Origin: Cyanobacteriota bacterium SRBZ.bins.94.201705
GTDB taxonomy: Bacteria; Cyanobacteriota; Cyanobacteriia; Cyanobacteriales; Cyanobacteriaceae
Direction of reading: 5' to 3'
Length of the DNA stretch: 37,800 bases
Assembly: GCA_030549855.1 (NCBI GenBank)
Contig: JAUQQP010000043.1
Location: 1 to 37,800 of the forward strand
In this document: positions 7,914 to 19,561 of the stretch, piece after piece
Numbering within the stretch: position 1 is the stretch's first letter
Layout: each line of letters starts with the position of its first letter
The notes under the pieces: model-generated
Database searches by the model: none
Seen by the model: only the letters and a program-made list of their open reading frames with translations
What the model was told of the DNA's origin: nothing
Program-made: the position numbers and the translations under genes

Positions 7914-9929
7914 ATGTCCAAACCCAGTGAGAGAAAAAATGTAATCCTGATTGCCGATGACGAGTCTACCAGTAGGAAATACCTCAGTAGAATTCTGAGA
8001 AAAGATGGCTATGAAGTGATAGAGGCGGAAAATGGGAAAGAATGCCTGGATTTATCCTCTCATATAAAAGCAGACATGGTACTATTGGATGCCCTGATGC
8101 CAGTAATGGACGGGTTTGAATGTTGTCGCAGTTTGAGACAATCCCCCCAGTATCAAGACACCCCCATTCTGATGATAACAGGATTGGATGATTTTGAATC
8201 GGTAAATCAAGCCTATGAGGTAGGTGCCACCGATTTTCTTACCAAACCCATTAATCCGGCAGTATTGTGTCGTCGTCTTCGCTATTTGTTAGAGGTAAAA
8301 AAAGCAGAAAAAGCCTTAAAAGAGAGTGAAGAAAAATACCGTCTTTTGGTGGAAAATCTGAAGGAAGTAATATTCTATGCCGATAAGGAGGGGAAACTAA
8401 CATTTCTCAATCCCGCCTGGGAGGAATTAACCAGTTTGCCTCCGGAATCCTGTTTGGGAAAACCTCTTTTGATTTATATTTATCCTGAGGATCAAAAAAT
8501 CTATAAAAATTATTGGCAATCCCTCCTGCAGGCAGAAGAAAATACGCCCCCCCAAAGATGTCAGGTGCGTTATGTCAAACCCACCGGCAATTTCGGCTGG
8601 ATGCGAATTTCTGCTTCTCCTATTGTTACTAATGGGGAAATCGTCGGCATTTCTGGTACTATTAATGACATTACTGACAGAAAGAGAATTGAACAATATC
8701 AGGCCATTGAAAGGGATATAATTAAGATCTTGGCTGAGGCAGAAACCCAAAAGGAGGGAATCGAAAAAATTTTGGAAACCCTAGGAAGAAATATAGGGGC
8801 AGAAATAGCTGATTACTGGGAATTAAAACCGGGAGAAAATTTGGTTTACCCTCAGAATCTATGGTATATTAATGAACCAGAAATATTGGAGATAGTTAAG
8901 AAGAGAGAGGAGGAAGTAAAACCAATTCCCTGGGGGAGATGGGATATAAACTACGACGAAAAGGAATTAGATAGCCAAAAACTATTATGCTACCCCAACT
9001 GTAGGAAAATAAGACTGGTGTTTCTGTTTGCCGTTAAAAGTGGGGAAGAAAACATAGGATTAATGGCATTTTACTCCCGCAGGCCTATAGAATATGACTA
9101 CGAACTGTTGAAAGATATAGCTAAACTAGGGGCTCAAATTGGACAGTTTGTCAAAAGAAAACGGGCAGAAGAGGAACTAAAAGCCACTAATTTGTTGCTA
9201 CAATCGGAACTACAAATAGCCTCAGAGTATGTATTGTCACTGCTGCCATCCCCCGATAAACAGGGCATCAAGGTGGAACAGAAATTCATCCCCTGTGCTA
9301 AACTGGGGGGGGACATCTTTGACTACTACTGGTTGGATGAAGAGACTTTTGTAGTTTATTTGTTAGATGTAGCCGGACATGGGATTCATTCCGCCTTGTT
9401 GTCCGTATCAGTGTTAAATCTAGTACGCAACAACTCTTTGTATAATACAGACCCCTATCTGCCTTGGACGATTTTAGAGGAGTTAAATAGGCTTTTTCAA
9501 ATAGACGGAGAGCGCCCCAATTATTTTACTATATGGTATGGGGTTTATAATGTCAACACCAGGGAGTTAGCCTATGCCTCTGCTGGACATCCCCCCGCGG
9601 TGTTAATCTATAAGGAGGGACAACAGTGGCAATACAAGACATTGCACACCCCCGGTTTGCCCATTGGCATGATTGAGGATGTCCAATTTGAGGAAAGGGT
9701 ATGTCAGATTCCTCCAGACAGTTTTTTATACATTTTCAGTGATGGTATTTATGAAATTCCCCAGGAAAATGGCACTGTTTTTGGCTTGACCAATTTCCTC
9801 AATCTGCTACTAGAAAATCACAGACAACACCAGGGAAATTTAGACAGGATGATAGAACAGATTAAAGCCATCAATAAATCCCCTAATTTTAATGACGATT
9901 TGTCCATTATCAAGCTAATTTTGGACTAA
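7914..9929 (+). CDS. Response-regulator PP2C (SpoIIE/RsbU-type) phosphatase, REC-PAS-GAF-PP2C
   Basis: A 671-residue signalling protein. Residues about 9-130 are a receiver domain: the acidic pair in IADDES, phospho-acceptor Asp in VLLDALMPVMDGF (about 59) and the Lys of TKPINP (about 111). A PAS domain follows (about 145-255, ending in GTINDITDRK), then a GAF-like region (about 265-430) and a C-terminal PP2C phosphatase (about 450-671) with the metal sites in LGGDIFDYYW and DVAGHG and closing N-D-D-L-S. This layout is typical of phosphatases that control anti-sigma-factor antagonists in partner-switching systems. No kinase or STAS partner is nearby. The ATG at 7914 is used; an in-frame TTG 18 bases upstream is less likely. 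Confidence 0.93.
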   Translation: MSKPSERKNVILIADDESTSRKYLSRILRKDGYEVIEAENGKECLDLSSHIKADMVLLDALMPVMDGFECCRSLRQSPQYQDTPILMITGLDDFESVNQAYEVGATDFLTKPINPAVLCRRLRYLLEVKKAEKALKESEEKYRLLVENLKEVIFYADKEGKLTFLNPAWEELTSLPPESCLGKPLLIYIYPEDQKIYKNYWQSLLQAEENTPPQRCQVRYVKPTGNFGWMRISASPIVTNGEIVGISGTINDITDRKRIEQYQAIERDIIKILAEAETQKEGIEKILETLGRNIGAEIADYWELKPGENLVYPQNLWYINEPEILEIVKKREEEVKPIPWGRWDINYDEKELDSQKLLCYPNCRKIRLVFLFAVKSGEENIGLMAFYSRRPIEYDYELLKDIAKLGAQIGQFVKRKRAEEELKATNLLLQSELQIASEYVLSLLPSPDKQGIKVEQKFIPCAKLGGDIFDYYWLDEETFVVYLLDVAGHGIHSALLSVSVLNLVRNNSLYNTDPYLPWTILEELNRLFQIDGERPNYFTIWYGVYNVNTRELAYASAGHPPAVLIYKEGQQWQYKTLHTPGLPIGMIEDVQFEERVCQIPPDSFLYIFSDGIYEIPQENGTVFGLTNFLNLLLENHRQHQGNLDRMIEQIKAINKSPNFNDDLSIIKLILD

Positions 9930-9938
9930 AAAAAACTT

Positions 9939-10505
9939 CTACCTAACGGGGAATAAAACCCGTTCACTTTTATTAGAAGAAGAAGGAAGGGAGAGTAATT
10001 CTATGGGATTGAGGTGCAGATTGTAGGCAATCCAAAAAAAAGTGCCAGTAAACACCACCACTGTGGTAATAAGTGTACCGGTTAACAATTGCACCTTCTG
10101 CCGGAGAGACTTAATTTCCTGTAGGTTTTTTTCCAGGATAACCGATGAATCAGTAGTCACCACCTGGGGGGAGGAATCTGACTTTGGTGGCTGAGGCGGA
10201 AATTCTACTAGGGAATAAAGCCAGTCTGTTATTAGTTTGGGACATTTTGGTTGTAGATACAATTTTACCCCCAACCACTGGGCAAGAGGACGGGGAAAAC
10301 GAGTAAGATATTTGACAGTAGGATTAACTCCCCAAAAAGGTATATACTTGTTAATCAGATTAATGGTGGCAATGTCGTACAAACAACCAACAATTGCCTT
10401 GGCTGTCACTTCTTCTCTTTTGAATAACTGTTCCAAAAGCAGGTGTATTTGTTTTAATCTTTCCTCTTCAAGGGCGATTTCCTGCTCAGTCTTTTTCCTT
10501 GCCAT
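9939..10505 (-). CDS. Unknown single-pass membrane protein
   Basis: A 188-residue protein. The N-terminal 25 residues are charged and helical (KKTEQEIALEEERLKQ), the middle has WGVNPTVKYLTRFPRPLAQW, and a transmembrane helix lies near 141-165 (LTGTLITTVVVFTGTFFWIA), after a short coiled-coil-like stretch. The C-terminal tail is serine-rich. I do not recognise the family; it has the look of a conserved cyanobacterial protein. It is convergent with the phosphatase gene, with nine bases between the stop codons, and divergent from prfC. Confidence 0.7.
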   Translation of the reverse strand: MARKKTEQEIALEEERLKQIHLLLEQLFKREEVTAKAIVGCLYDIATINLINKYIPFWGVNPTVKYLTRFPRPLAQWLGVKLYLQPKCPKLITDWLYSLVEFPPQPPKSDSSPQVVTTDSSVILEKNLQEIKSLRQKVQLLTGTLITTVVVFTGTFFWIAYNLHLNPIELLSLPSSSNKSERVLFPVR

Positions 10506-10678
10506 ATAATCCCCATTACTCTTCTATATTATGGTACAATGTCTAAAGGAAAAGTTCAATTATATCCTCAAAAAAAGCAAAAAAAAGTAACAATAAATAG
10601 ATTAGGTCTGTTTTGGTTGCGGCCGCAATTTTAGTTGTTAAAATGATAAGTCTGCCCCTTTAGAAGAGGAAACGAATT

Positions 10679-12280
10679 ATGTCCATCACACCAGAGGAGA
10701 AATTAAAACAAGAGATTGGGAGGAGGAGGAATTTTGCCATCATCTCCCACCCAGACGCCGGCAAAACCACCCTCACGGAAAAACTGCTGCTGTATGGGGG
10801 TGCCATTCAGGAAGCTGGTGCGGTAAAGGCTAGACGTGAACAAAAACGGGTTACCTCCGACTGGATGGAGTTGGAGAGACAACGGGGTATTTCTATCACT
10901 TCCACGGTACTACAGTTTGAATATAAACACTATTGTATTAACCTATTAGACACCCCAGGGCACCAAGACTTCAGCGAAGATACCTATCGCACTCTAGCCG
11001 CCGCAGACAACGCGGTGATGCTAATCGACGCTGCCAAGGGATTGGAGCCTCAAACCCGTAAGCTGTTTGAAGTATGTAAGATGCGGGGAATACCTATATT
11101 TACGTTTGTAAACAAGTTAGACAGACCAGGAAGGGAACCACTGGAGTTGTTGGATGAAATTGAAAGGGAATTGGGATTGAAAACCTACCCAGTAAACTAT
11201 CCTATAGGCAGTGGAGATACCTTTAGAGGAGTATTTTGTCGCCTATCCCGCAGTTATTATCTGTTTGAAAGGGTAGCCCATGGGAGTAAACAGGCAGAGG
11301 AGATTGTCATCCCAGAGGAAGACTTGCGGATAAAAGACTATATTGAGCCTCAGTTATACTGTAAACTGCGGGAAGAATTGGAGATATTAGACGAGGTGGG
11401 ATGCCCCTTCAATCTAGAAGAAGTCCATGCCGGCAAGATGACGCCAGTATTTTTTGGTAGTGCCATGACTAATTTTGGGGTGCGTCTGTTTTTAGAATCC
11501 TTTTTGGAATATGCCCTGCCTCCCACCCCCCGCAAATGCAATATAGGAGAATTACAGCCAACCCACCCCTACTTTTCCGGTTTTGTGTTTAAATTACAGG
11601 CTAACATGGATCCCAAACATAGGGATAGAGTGGCCTTTGTCAGGGTATGCACTGGTAAATTTGAAAAGGATATGACAGTCCACCATGCCCGATTAGGAAA
11701 AACAATACGATTGTCACATCCCCAGAAACTATTTGGCCAGGAAAGAAAGTCCATAGAAGAAGCCTATCCGGGGGATATAATCGGCCTAAACAACCCAGGG
11801 ATATTTGCCATAGGGGATACCATTTACTTAGGGCAGAGGATAGAATATGAGGGGATACCTTCCTTCTCCCCCGAGTTGTTTGCCTACATCAAAAACCCCA
11901 ATCCCTCCAAATTCAAACAATTTCAAAAGGGCATTGCCCAGTTACAAGAGGAAGGGGCCATCCAAATCATGTATGCTGTAGACGAGTTTATCAGGGACCC
12001 TATCCTTGCTGCCGTGGGACAATTACAATTTGAAGTGGTACAATATCGCCTATCCAGTGAGTACAATGTAGAAACAAACCTTGAGCCTCTCCCCTTTACT
12101 GTTGCCCGTTGGGTGGTAGACGGTTGGGAAGCCTTGAAGAAGGTGGGGCGTCTCTTTAACACCATGATTGTGAAGGACTCTCGTAATAGGCCAGTAATAT
12201 TATTCCGCAATACCTGGAATCTGAACCAAATACAAGAAGACTACCCGGATTTGAAACTTAGCCCCATTGCCAATCCCTAG
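10679..12280 (+). CDS. prfC: Peptide chain release factor 3
   Basis: A 533-residue translational GTPase that recycles RF1/RF2 from the ribosome after termination. Seen in the sequence: P-loop [15 protein letters not shown] (23-37), the switch I region with [20 protein letters not shown] (91-102, G3) and NKLDR (145-149, G4). The D-F-S-E-D-T following G3 is characteristic of RF3 as opposed to EF-G. Length is as expected for the family. GAGG lies nine bases before the ATG. The gene is convergent with the next one, and the four bases CTAG at 12277-12280 serve both stop codons. No terminator is visible between them. Confidence 0.97.
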   Translation: MSITPEEKLKQEIGRRRNFAIISHPDAGKTTLTEKLLLYGGAIQEAGAVKARREQKRVTSDWMELERQRGISITSTVLQFEYKHYCINLLDTPGHQDFSEDTYRTLAAADNAVMLIDAAKGLEPQTRKLFEVCKMRGIPIFTFVNKLDRPGREPLELLDEIERELGLKTYPVNYPIGSGDTFRGVFCRLSRSYYLFERVAHGSKQAEEIVIPEEDLRIKDYIEPQLYCKLREELEILDEVGCPFNLEEVHAGKMTPVFFGSAMTNFGVRLFLESFLEYALPPTPRKCNIGELQPTHPYFSGFVFKLQANMDPKHRDRVAFVRVCTGKFEKDMTVHHARLGKTIRLSHPQKLFGQERKSIEEAYPGDIIGLNNPGIFAIGDTIYLGQRIEYEGIPSFSPELFAYIKNPNPSKFKQFQKGIAQLQEEGAIQIMYAVDEFIRDPILAAVGQLQFEVVQYRLSSEYNVETNLEPLPFTVARWVVDGWEALKKVGRLFNTMIVKDSRNRPVILFRNTWNLNQIQEDYPDLKLSPIANP

Positions 12281-13503
12281 TCTACAATGGCCTTCAGGGC
12301 AGCCCTAAGGGCAATAGACACATGAGTCCAATGGGTGCCCCCTTGGCAAAATACTATATAGGGGGGGCGTAGGGGTCCATCTGCCGAGAATTCAGACGTA
12401 CTACCATCAATAAAAGTACCCCCCGCCATCACCAAATCACTCTCATACCCCGGCATTTGGGCTGGTATTGGGTCTAAATAAGCCCCCACTGGAGAATTAC
12501 GTTGTATAGCACGACAAAAGGCAATTAATTTCTCAGGGGTACCCAACTTAACAGCTTGGATAATATCACGACGGGGGACAAAGGGAAGAGGGTTAACCTC
12601 ATAACCCAGGCGGGAGAAGACGTAGGCAATGAGGTGACTGCCTTTCATTGCCTCTGCCACCATTTGAGGCGCCAGGAAAAACCCCTGAAACAGCAGACGA
12701 TTTTGGTCAAAGGTAGCCCCGCCACTGCTGCCAATCCCTGGGGCAGTCAGACGGCAACAGGCTTTTTCCACCAACTCCGCCTTGCCCGCCACATATCCCC
12801 CCGCTGTAACAATTGTACCCCCTGGATTCTTGATTAAAGACCCCGCCATCAAATCCGCACCCACCGCCGTTGGCTCATTTTTTTCGATGAATTCCCCATA
12901 ACAGTTGTCCACCATGCAGACGGTGTTGGGATTTTGTTGTTTTACTATCTTGACAATTTGTTCAATATCTGCTATGGACAAACTCTGTCGCCAAGAATAA
13001 CCACAAGAGCGTTGGATAAACACGAGTTTTGTTTGCGGGGTGACAGCGGTAGCCAAAGCCTGCCAGTCGATAACACCAGAAGGGGTAAGAGGCAGTTGTC
13101 GATATTTTACCCCCCATTCCCTTAGACTCCCCTGGCCTTCACCCCTTATCCCTATCACCTCTTCCAGGGTATCATAGGGAGGCCCTGCCACTGCCAACAG
13201 CTCGTCACCTGGTCGCAGTATACCATATAGACAACAAGCGATAGCATGGGTGCCAGAGACGAATTGCACTCTTACCGCCGCACTCTCCGCACCAAACACC
13301 TGGGCAAACACCCTGTCCAACACTTCCCTCCCCAAGTCATTATGGCCATAGCCGCTTACACTGGCAAAATGATGTACTCCCACTTTGTTGTCTCGGAAAG
13401 CCTTTAAAATCCTCTCTAGATGGTATTTTACCTGTTGGTCTATCTGGGCAAAGGTGGGCAATAATTCCCTCTCTCCCTCGTCTACTATGGCGTCTATGTT
13501 CAT
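12277..13503 (-). CDS. PLP-dependent C-S lyase-like enzyme (methionine gamma-lyase / aluminium-resistance family)
   Basis: A 408-residue fold-type I PLP enzyme of the family annotated as methionine gamma-lyase-like or aluminium resistance protein. The family hallmarks are [20 protein letters not shown] near the start, QFVSGTHAI for cofactor phosphate binding, the Asp of MVDNCYGEF (about 199) and the Schiff-base lysine in SLIKNPGG (Lys225). Substrate in cyanobacteria is not established; cystathionine or related thioethers are inference. The ATG at 13503 is preferred over an upstream in-frame TTG at 13551 because conserved sequence begins there. It ends on the same CTAG that closes prfC. Confidence 0.88.
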   Translation of the reverse strand: MNIDAIVDEGERELLPTFAQIDQQVKYHLERILKAFRDNKVGVHHFASVSGYGHNDLGREVLDRVFAQVFGAESAAVRVQFVSGTHAIACCLYGILRPGDELLAVAGPPYDTLEEVIGIRGEGQGSLREWGVKYRQLPLTPSGVIDWQALATAVTPQTKLVFIQRSCGYSWRQSLSIADIEQIVKIVKQQNPNTVCMVDNCYGEFIEKNEPTAVGADLMAGSLIKNPGGTIVTAGGYVAGKAELVEKACCRLTAPGIGSSGGATFDQNRLLFQGFFLAPQMVAEAMKGSHLIAYVFSRLGYEVNPLPFVPRRDIIQAVKLGTPEKLIAFCRAIQRNSPVGAYLDPIPAQMPGYESDLVMAGGTFIDGSTSEFSADGPLRPPYIVFCQGGTHWTHVSIALRAALKAIVD

Positions 13504-13742
13504 ATCATGTATTTTTTGTATTTTTCTGGCCCATGAACAATATAATATCAAAGCTGGTCCTAGGGGAAATACTGTTTAATATAAATTGCAATTACAAGCC
13601 GGCCAACTCCCTCATTTACACTCTTTTTTCCCCTTTTAGCTATCTCCTTTAATGCTTATTTCTATCAAATAAAAAGATGGCAAAAAACACCGCCGCAGCA
13701 ACATCCCCCCTGCCAACACCATTTTAGCCCATCCTAGCACGG

Positions 13743-13766
13743 AAAAACCCCTTTTGCCAAGGGGAT
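13743..13766 (-). terminator. Intrinsic terminator of the folate/biopterin-type transporter
   Basis: On the minus strand CCCCTT-GGCAA-AAGGGG (13748-13764) forms a six-pair stem and is followed by TTTTT. It lies about 25 bases after the transporter stop. Confidence 0.8.
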
Positions 13767-13786
13767 AGATAAGGGGGGAATAGGGG

Positions 13787-15226
13787 TTATCGGTGGGAAG
13801 GCTTGTCTGGAGGAAAAGAGGAAGGAGAGAAATCTACATCCACCAAGACTTCTGGTAAAATCTGGCCGCCTAACCCAGGGGTATGATGTTCGTAAATCTC
13901 AGAAGGAGGCAGATTTTCAGGATGAGCCATTGGTTGAGTGTCGCCCGCAGGAAGGAAGTGGATTAAAGGCAGCGGCAGGAGGGTAGATAGGTTAGTAATT
14001 ACCAGCAGCAACCAGAGATTGTCAAAATCCTTTTCTGTTATCCCCAACAGATGGGTTAACAATGCCCCCCCCTCGTGGGAAATTAACCCGGCAAGGTTAT
14101 AAATGGACATCAACAGGGCAAAAAAACTGGCTTCTATCCCCTCCGGACAAAGACGGGCAGATAATACTAAAACGGGCATAAAGGCAATTTGCCCCACCAC
14201 TGTTAAAATTAAACTGTCCCCTAGACTAAACCAGTGGTCGTCTATCCCTAATTGGCGGTTAAGATGGGTGACCAGAATTAGAGTCGTCATCCCTAACAGG
14301 GAAGATAATACCACCCCACCCCCCAATACCACCCTGAAAGAAAGATGTTTTAGCCACTTCTGATAACACCATATCCCCAACAGGGAGGCAACACTTGTAA
14401 CCAGTCTCACCCTCCCCAAAAATTCCGAGGAAAAGCCTAACTCATTGGTGCTAAAGAAGAAAAAGGCAGAGTCGGCACTAGGAGTAGCCTGCCATAGGAA
14501 AATAAAGGTAACAGGGGCAAGAATCGATTTCTGCCTAAATGTGTCCCATAATTGCCTAATCTGCCAGGAAAAGTCCACCGGCTTTACGGGTTTCTCCAAA
14601 ATTAACCAAGCCACCGCTACCACTAACAGGGGAAAACAGGCTGTTATCAAAAATACCTGCCTGTTGCTGAGGTATTCCAACAACCAACCACTGAAATAGG
14701 CAGTGATAATCCCCCCTAAGGCAGAAAACCCCCATGTCAGTGACTGTAGTGAACCTGCTTTCGCTAGTGATTCAGACTTGGCCCTCTCCACCACCACCGA
14801 ATCCACAATCACATCACTCATAGCCACTGATAAGGAGGTGCCTAAAATGGCTATGATAGCCCCTATTAGGTCATTCACAACAGTGGCTAAACTCAGCCAT
14901 GCCAACACCCCCAATAAACCTGATAACACCAGATAACTACGACGACGATAGCCAAAAATAGGCCTCCCGTCACTAAAAAAGCCAATGAAAGGCTTTGTCA
15001 CCCAGGGAAGGGCTGCTATACCCATTAACAGAGAAACCTGTGCCGGTGACAAGTGTAAATCGTCCTTCAGGAAAAAACTAACCGCCAGTCTCGCCAACCC
15101 CAAAATCCCCTGCACAAAATACACCGTCAAAATGGCTACTAATTCCGGGGTTAGCCTATTGCCAAATAACAGTTTCTCCTCTATTACCTCTTTCAGCTTC
15201 TTTGATAGGCTATAGTTGACAAACAT
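13787..15226 (-). CDS. Folate/biopterin-type (BT1) major facilitator transporter
   Basis: A 479-residue integral membrane protein with about 12 hydrophobic segments. It matches the BT1/folate-biopterin transporter family found in cyanobacteria, plants and trypanosomatids: YFVQGILGLARLAVSFFLKD near the start, LSPAQVSLLMGIAALPWVTK, then the cytoplasmic loop signature FFSDGRPIFGYRRRSYL, and AMSDVIVDSVVVERAKSES further on. Relatives move folates or pterins; the actual substrate is inferred. The C-terminal about 50 residues are polar and proline-rich. The start ATG at 15226 follows a TTG, TTA pair; no clear ribosome binding site is present. Confidence 0.9.
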   Translation of the reverse strand: MFVNYSLSKKLKEVIEEKLLFGNRLTPELVAILTVYFVQGILGLARLAVSFFLKDDLHLSPAQVSLLMGIAALPWVTKPFIGFFSDGRPIFGYRRRSYLVLSGLLGVLAWLSLATVVNDLIGAIIAILGTSLSVAMSDVIVDSVVVERAKSESLAKAGSLQSLTWGFSALGGIITAYFSGWLLEYLSNRQVFLITACFPLLVVAVAWLILEKPVKPVDFSWQIRQLWDTFRQKSILAPVTFIFLWQATPSADSAFFFFSTNELGFSSEFLGRVRLVTSVASLLGIWCYQKWLKHLSFRVVLGGGVVLSSLLGMTTLILVTHLNRQLGIDDHWFSLGDSLILTVVGQIAFMPVLVLSARLCPEGIEASFFALLMSIYNLAGLISHEGGALLTHLLGITEKDFDNLWLLLVITNLSTLLPLPLIHFLPAGDTQPMAHPENLPPSEIYEHHTPGLGGQILPEVLVDVDFSPSSFPPDKPSHR

Positions 15227-15368
15227 TAACAATCTTTATAATTTCTTTACATTTGTTCATTATCTCTTTTTAGGGTAACAAATTTTGAAAAGGAGCGCTC
15301 CCCCAATCCCCCGCACCCCCCTTATGTCAAAATTTAACAAGGCTATAGATATGTGCGAGATAGTGCCC

Positions 15369-17000
15369 ATGAAAACCCTAAAACGGATTTTAAAATACCT
15401 TGCCCTGGCCTTCCTCTGTTTTACCCTCATCGTGGCTTGTAACAGCAACCGGCAACAAAATCCCAATACCACCAACAATAACCCCCCCAGAAATGGTAGA
15501 ATCGTCATCGGTACCACCCTAAAGCCTAGAACGTTAGATCCCGCTGATAGCTACGAGGCAGCAGGATTGAACATCATCTACAACGTGGCAGAAAGTCTTT
15601 ATACCTACAAAGTAGGCACAACAGAATTAATCCCCCTCCTGGCAGAAGCAATGCCCCAAATAAGTGATGACGGGTTGGTATACACTATCCCCCTCCGTAA
15701 AGGAGTTAAATTCCACGATGGTACCCCCTTCAACGCCGAGGCTATGAAATTCTCCCTAGACAGATTTATTCAAAACGGCGGTAAGCCATCCTTCCTCCTC
15801 AGTGACATCGTCAAAGACATCAAAGTCACCGGCGAATATCAGCTAACCATCACCCTGAAAAAACCTTTTGCCGCCTTCACCTCCCTCTTAGCCTTCCCCG
15901 GGGCTTGCGCTGTCTCCCCCAAAAGTTATACAATAGGGGAGGGACAGTTTAAACCCAATCAACTTGTAGGTACCGGCCCCTACAAACTAGTGTCCTTCGA
16001 CGGTAATTCCATCTCCCTCACCCCCTTCCCCGACTACTGGGGCGAAAAACCCGCTAATCAGGGGATTGACATTCAAATCTATGCCGGCAACTCCGCCAAT
16101 CTCTACTTAAGCTTCCTCACCGGTGCCGTTGATGTAGCCTATCAGACTTTTGCCCCCTCCCAAATCACTAGCCTCCTTCTTAAGGCCAAAAATGGCTCTT
16201 TTCAAGCACTTCAGGGCCAAGGGACAGTCATTAGCTATCTGGTGTTAAATCGCAATCAGCCTCCCCTCGATAGGCCAGAAGTCAGAAAAGCTATCGCCTC
16301 CCTCATACAGCGTAGTTTGTTTATAGAAAGAGTCCTACAAGGTCAAGCTGAGCCTCTCTACAGTCTCATCCCCACCGTGTTTGACGTCTCCCTGCCAGTA
16401 TTCCAACCCAAAGAGGGAGACATAGAATTGGCCAAAAAACTCCTGACAGAAGCCGGATTCTCCCCCAGCAATCCCGCAGTGGTGGAAGTATGGTATCCCT
16501 CAGCTTCCCCGGTGCGTAGTGGCGTAGCCTCTACCCTCAAAGCCTTGGCCGAAGAGAAGTTGGGTGGTATCATCCAATTTATGCCCTCGGGAGTGGAAAG
16601 TGCCACCGCCTTTAGTAACCTGGGTAAGGGAGTATATGCCTCCTTCCTGGGAGACTGGTATCCCGATTTCCTCGATGCAGACAACTACATCCAACCCTTC
16701 CTACAATGCACCCGTGGCGACGAAAAACAAGGTTGTGTAGAAGGGGGGGCACAAACCCAGGGCTCCTTCTACTACAATAGTAAGATTAACCAGCTAATTG
16801 ACCAACAACGACAAGAAAACCAACCGGCAAAGCGAAAGGCTATATTCGCCCAAATCCAAAAAATCATTGCAGAGGATGTGCCCTATATCCCCCTGTGGCA
16901 AAACAAAGACTATGTCTTCTTCCAAAACTCCATCACAGGGGTGCATCTCAATCCTAGCCAACAGTTGCCCTTCTGGACTTTGAAGACTACTAAGCAGTAA
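15369..17000 (+). CDS. ABC transporter substrate-binding lipoprotein (family 5, peptide/nickel type)
   Basis: A 543-residue solute-binding protein of the SBP_bac_5 family (DppA/OppA/NikA-like). The N-terminus MKTLKRILKYLALAFLCF followed by TLIVAC is a lipoprotein signal with the lipid-bearing Cys at 24. Family blocks are visible: RTLDPADSYEAAG, PLRKGVKFHDGTPFNAEAMK, LVGTGPYKLVSF and the late DVPYIPLWQ. It probably delivers peptides or a metal chelate to an inner-membrane permease, but no permease or ATPase gene is adjacent. The ATG at 15369 is chosen because it begins the signal peptide; earlier in-frame ATGs at 15285, 15324 and 15351 would bury it. Its TAA is directly followed by the stop of the convergent dehydrogenase gene. 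Confidence 0.92.
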   Translation: MKTLKRILKYLALAFLCFTLIVACNSNRQQNPNTTNNNPPRNGRIVIGTTLKPRTLDPADSYEAAGLNIIYNVAESLYTYKVGTTELIPLLAEAMPQISDDGLVYTIPLRKGVKFHDGTPFNAEAMKFSLDRFIQNGGKPSFLLSDIVKDIKVTGEYQLTITLKKPFAAFTSLLAFPGACAVSPKSYTIGEGQFKPNQLVGTGPYKLVSFDGNSISLTPFPDYWGEKPANQGIDIQIYAGNSANLYLSFLTGAVDVAYQTFAPSQITSLLLKAKNGSFQALQGQGTVISYLVLNRNQPPLDRPEVRKAIASLIQRSLFIERVLQGQAEPLYSLIPTVFDVSLPVFQPKEGDIELAKKLLTEAGFSPSNPAVVEVWYPSASPVRSGVASTLKALAEEKLGGIIQFMPSGVESATAFSNLGKGVYASFLGDWYPDFLDADNYIQPFLQCTRGDEKQGCVEGGAQTQGSFYYNSKINQLIDQQRQENQPAKRKAIFAQIQKIIAEDVPYIPLWQNKDYVFFQNSITGVHLNPSQQLPFWTLKTTKQ

Positions 17001-18059
17001 TTATATCCCCGCCAGTTCCACCTTCGTCGAGTCTAACCAAAAAGTCCCATCTAAGGCTAACTGTTCAATATAACTTGCCAGCCTTAGGGCTTTCAAGGCT
17101 TGTTCACCTCCCACCGATGGGGGTTTCCCTCCCCTCACACAACTGACAAAGTGTTCTAATTCTGCATGTAAAGGCTCAATATTACTTGTGTACACCTTCT
17201 CAATCAGGCCGTCCTGGCGATAGAGAATTTGACCGTAGTCCGTGGTACAATTGGCAGTAGTCTGTCGGTGAATCAGAATCTCATTGTTGAGAAAGTCAGC
17301 CTCTGTTAAACTATTGCGACAATGGGCTACAAGACGACGAATTTTCCTGTGAGTAACCTTACTAGCAGTAACGGTGGCAACGATGCCATTGGCAAAATTT
17401 AAAGTGGCAGTAACATAGTCAAGATAGGGAGAAGAAGGCGCGCGACTGCCACTTGCACTTAGTTTCACCACCGGCGCCCCCGCTAATTCCAACAACAGGT
17501 CCAAATCGTGTATCATTAAGTCTAGCACCACCGACACATCATTGGCCCTCTGAGAATAGGGGCTCAAACGATGGGCCTCCAATGCTAAAATGTGTTCCGT
17601 CTTTAATACCTTACTCAACTCCTGAAAAGCCGGGTTAAATCTCTCTATATGCCCCACCTGTAAAATACAATTGTTGTCCGCCGCCGCATTCACCAACGAC
17701 TCCGCCTCTTCTATACTAGCGGCAATAGGCTTTTCTATCAACACATGTATCCCCGCCTTCAAACAGTCTAATCCTACCTTGTAATGTAATCTGGTAGGCA
17801 CCGCAATACACACCGCCTCCACATGGGGCAACAAATCCAAGTAGTTTTCAAAAAAATGTACCCTGTATTTGCTAGCCACATCTAATCCCCTCTCCACATT
17901 TACATCCGCCACCCCCACTAACTCTACATCCTTCAGTAAACTCAAAACCCGGGTGTGGTGTTGCCCCATATTACCTACACCTATCACCCCTACCCTTAGA
18001 GGATTGTCGTATTTTTTCTGTATTATCAAGTTTTCGGGGGATAGTCTCTGATTCTTCAT
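17001..18059 (-). CDS. Gfo/Idh/MocA-family NAD(P)-dependent oxidoreductase
   Basis: A 352-residue dehydrogenase. Residues 22-32 (RVGVIGVGNMG) form the dinucleotide-binding turn, EKPIA at 109-113 carries the family's lysine-proline motif, and GHIERFNPAF (136-145) and DLMIHDLDLLLEL supply active-site histidines. The G-H-I-E-R-F-N-P form resembles sugar-nucleotide dehydrogenases such as those acting on UDP-GlcNAc, so a role in sugar or cell-surface metabolism is plausible but not shown. The gene is divergent from petH, with 195 bases between, and its stop codon abuts that of the substrate-binding lipoprotein gene. Confidence 0.9.
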   Translation of the reverse strand: MKNQRLSPENLIIQKKYDNPLRVGVIGVGNMGQHHTRVLSLLKDVELVGVADVNVERGLDVASKYRVHFFENYLDLLPHVEAVCIAVPTRLHYKVGLDCLKAGIHVLIEKPIAASIEEAESLVNAAADNNCILQVGHIERFNPAFQELSKVLKTEHILALEAHRLSPYSQRANDVSVVLDLMIHDLDLLLELAGAPVVKLSASGSRAPSSPYLDYVTATLNFANGIVATVTASKVTHRKIRRLVAHCRNSLTEADFLNNEILIHRQTTANCTTDYGQILYRQDGLIEKVYTSNIEPLHAELEHFVSCVRGGKPPSVGGEQALKALRLASYIEQLALDGTFWLDSTKVELAGI

Positions 18060-18254
18060 CGGTTAAACACTCCTCCACACAAAATAATCCACTAGCCAGT
18101 AGTGAAAAACTAACTCAGATACTATCATACTTAATTGTATTTGGCCCACAGTTGAGGTAAGATAAACACTGACGGAAACTGCCGTTGACATCATCATCAA
18201 TTCAAGACAAACTTTAACTCAATTTCCAAAAATCAGGAGTATATTAACAGTTAA

Positions 18255-19448
<1,194 letters not shown>

Positions 19449-19530
19449 CAATTAGGGATTAGGATGTAGGGGAAAAGCCTGTCTTCTGCCTAAGTAGGGG
19501 GTTACAGGTTAGCATTTACATACAGCAACC

Positions 19531-19561
19531 AAGGGGTAAAATCCCAATGCCCCCTTTTTTT
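19531..19561 (+). terminator. Intrinsic terminator of petH
   Basis: AAGGGG (19531-19536) pairs with CCCCTT (19551-19556) across a 14-base loop and is followed by a run of T. It lies about 80 bases after petH and just touches the convergent DUF4335 gene. Confidence 0.7.

Noticed and set aside
18060-18254. NtcA site upstream of petH
   Set aside because: A GTA half-site is present, but no TAC follows at the required eight-base distance.
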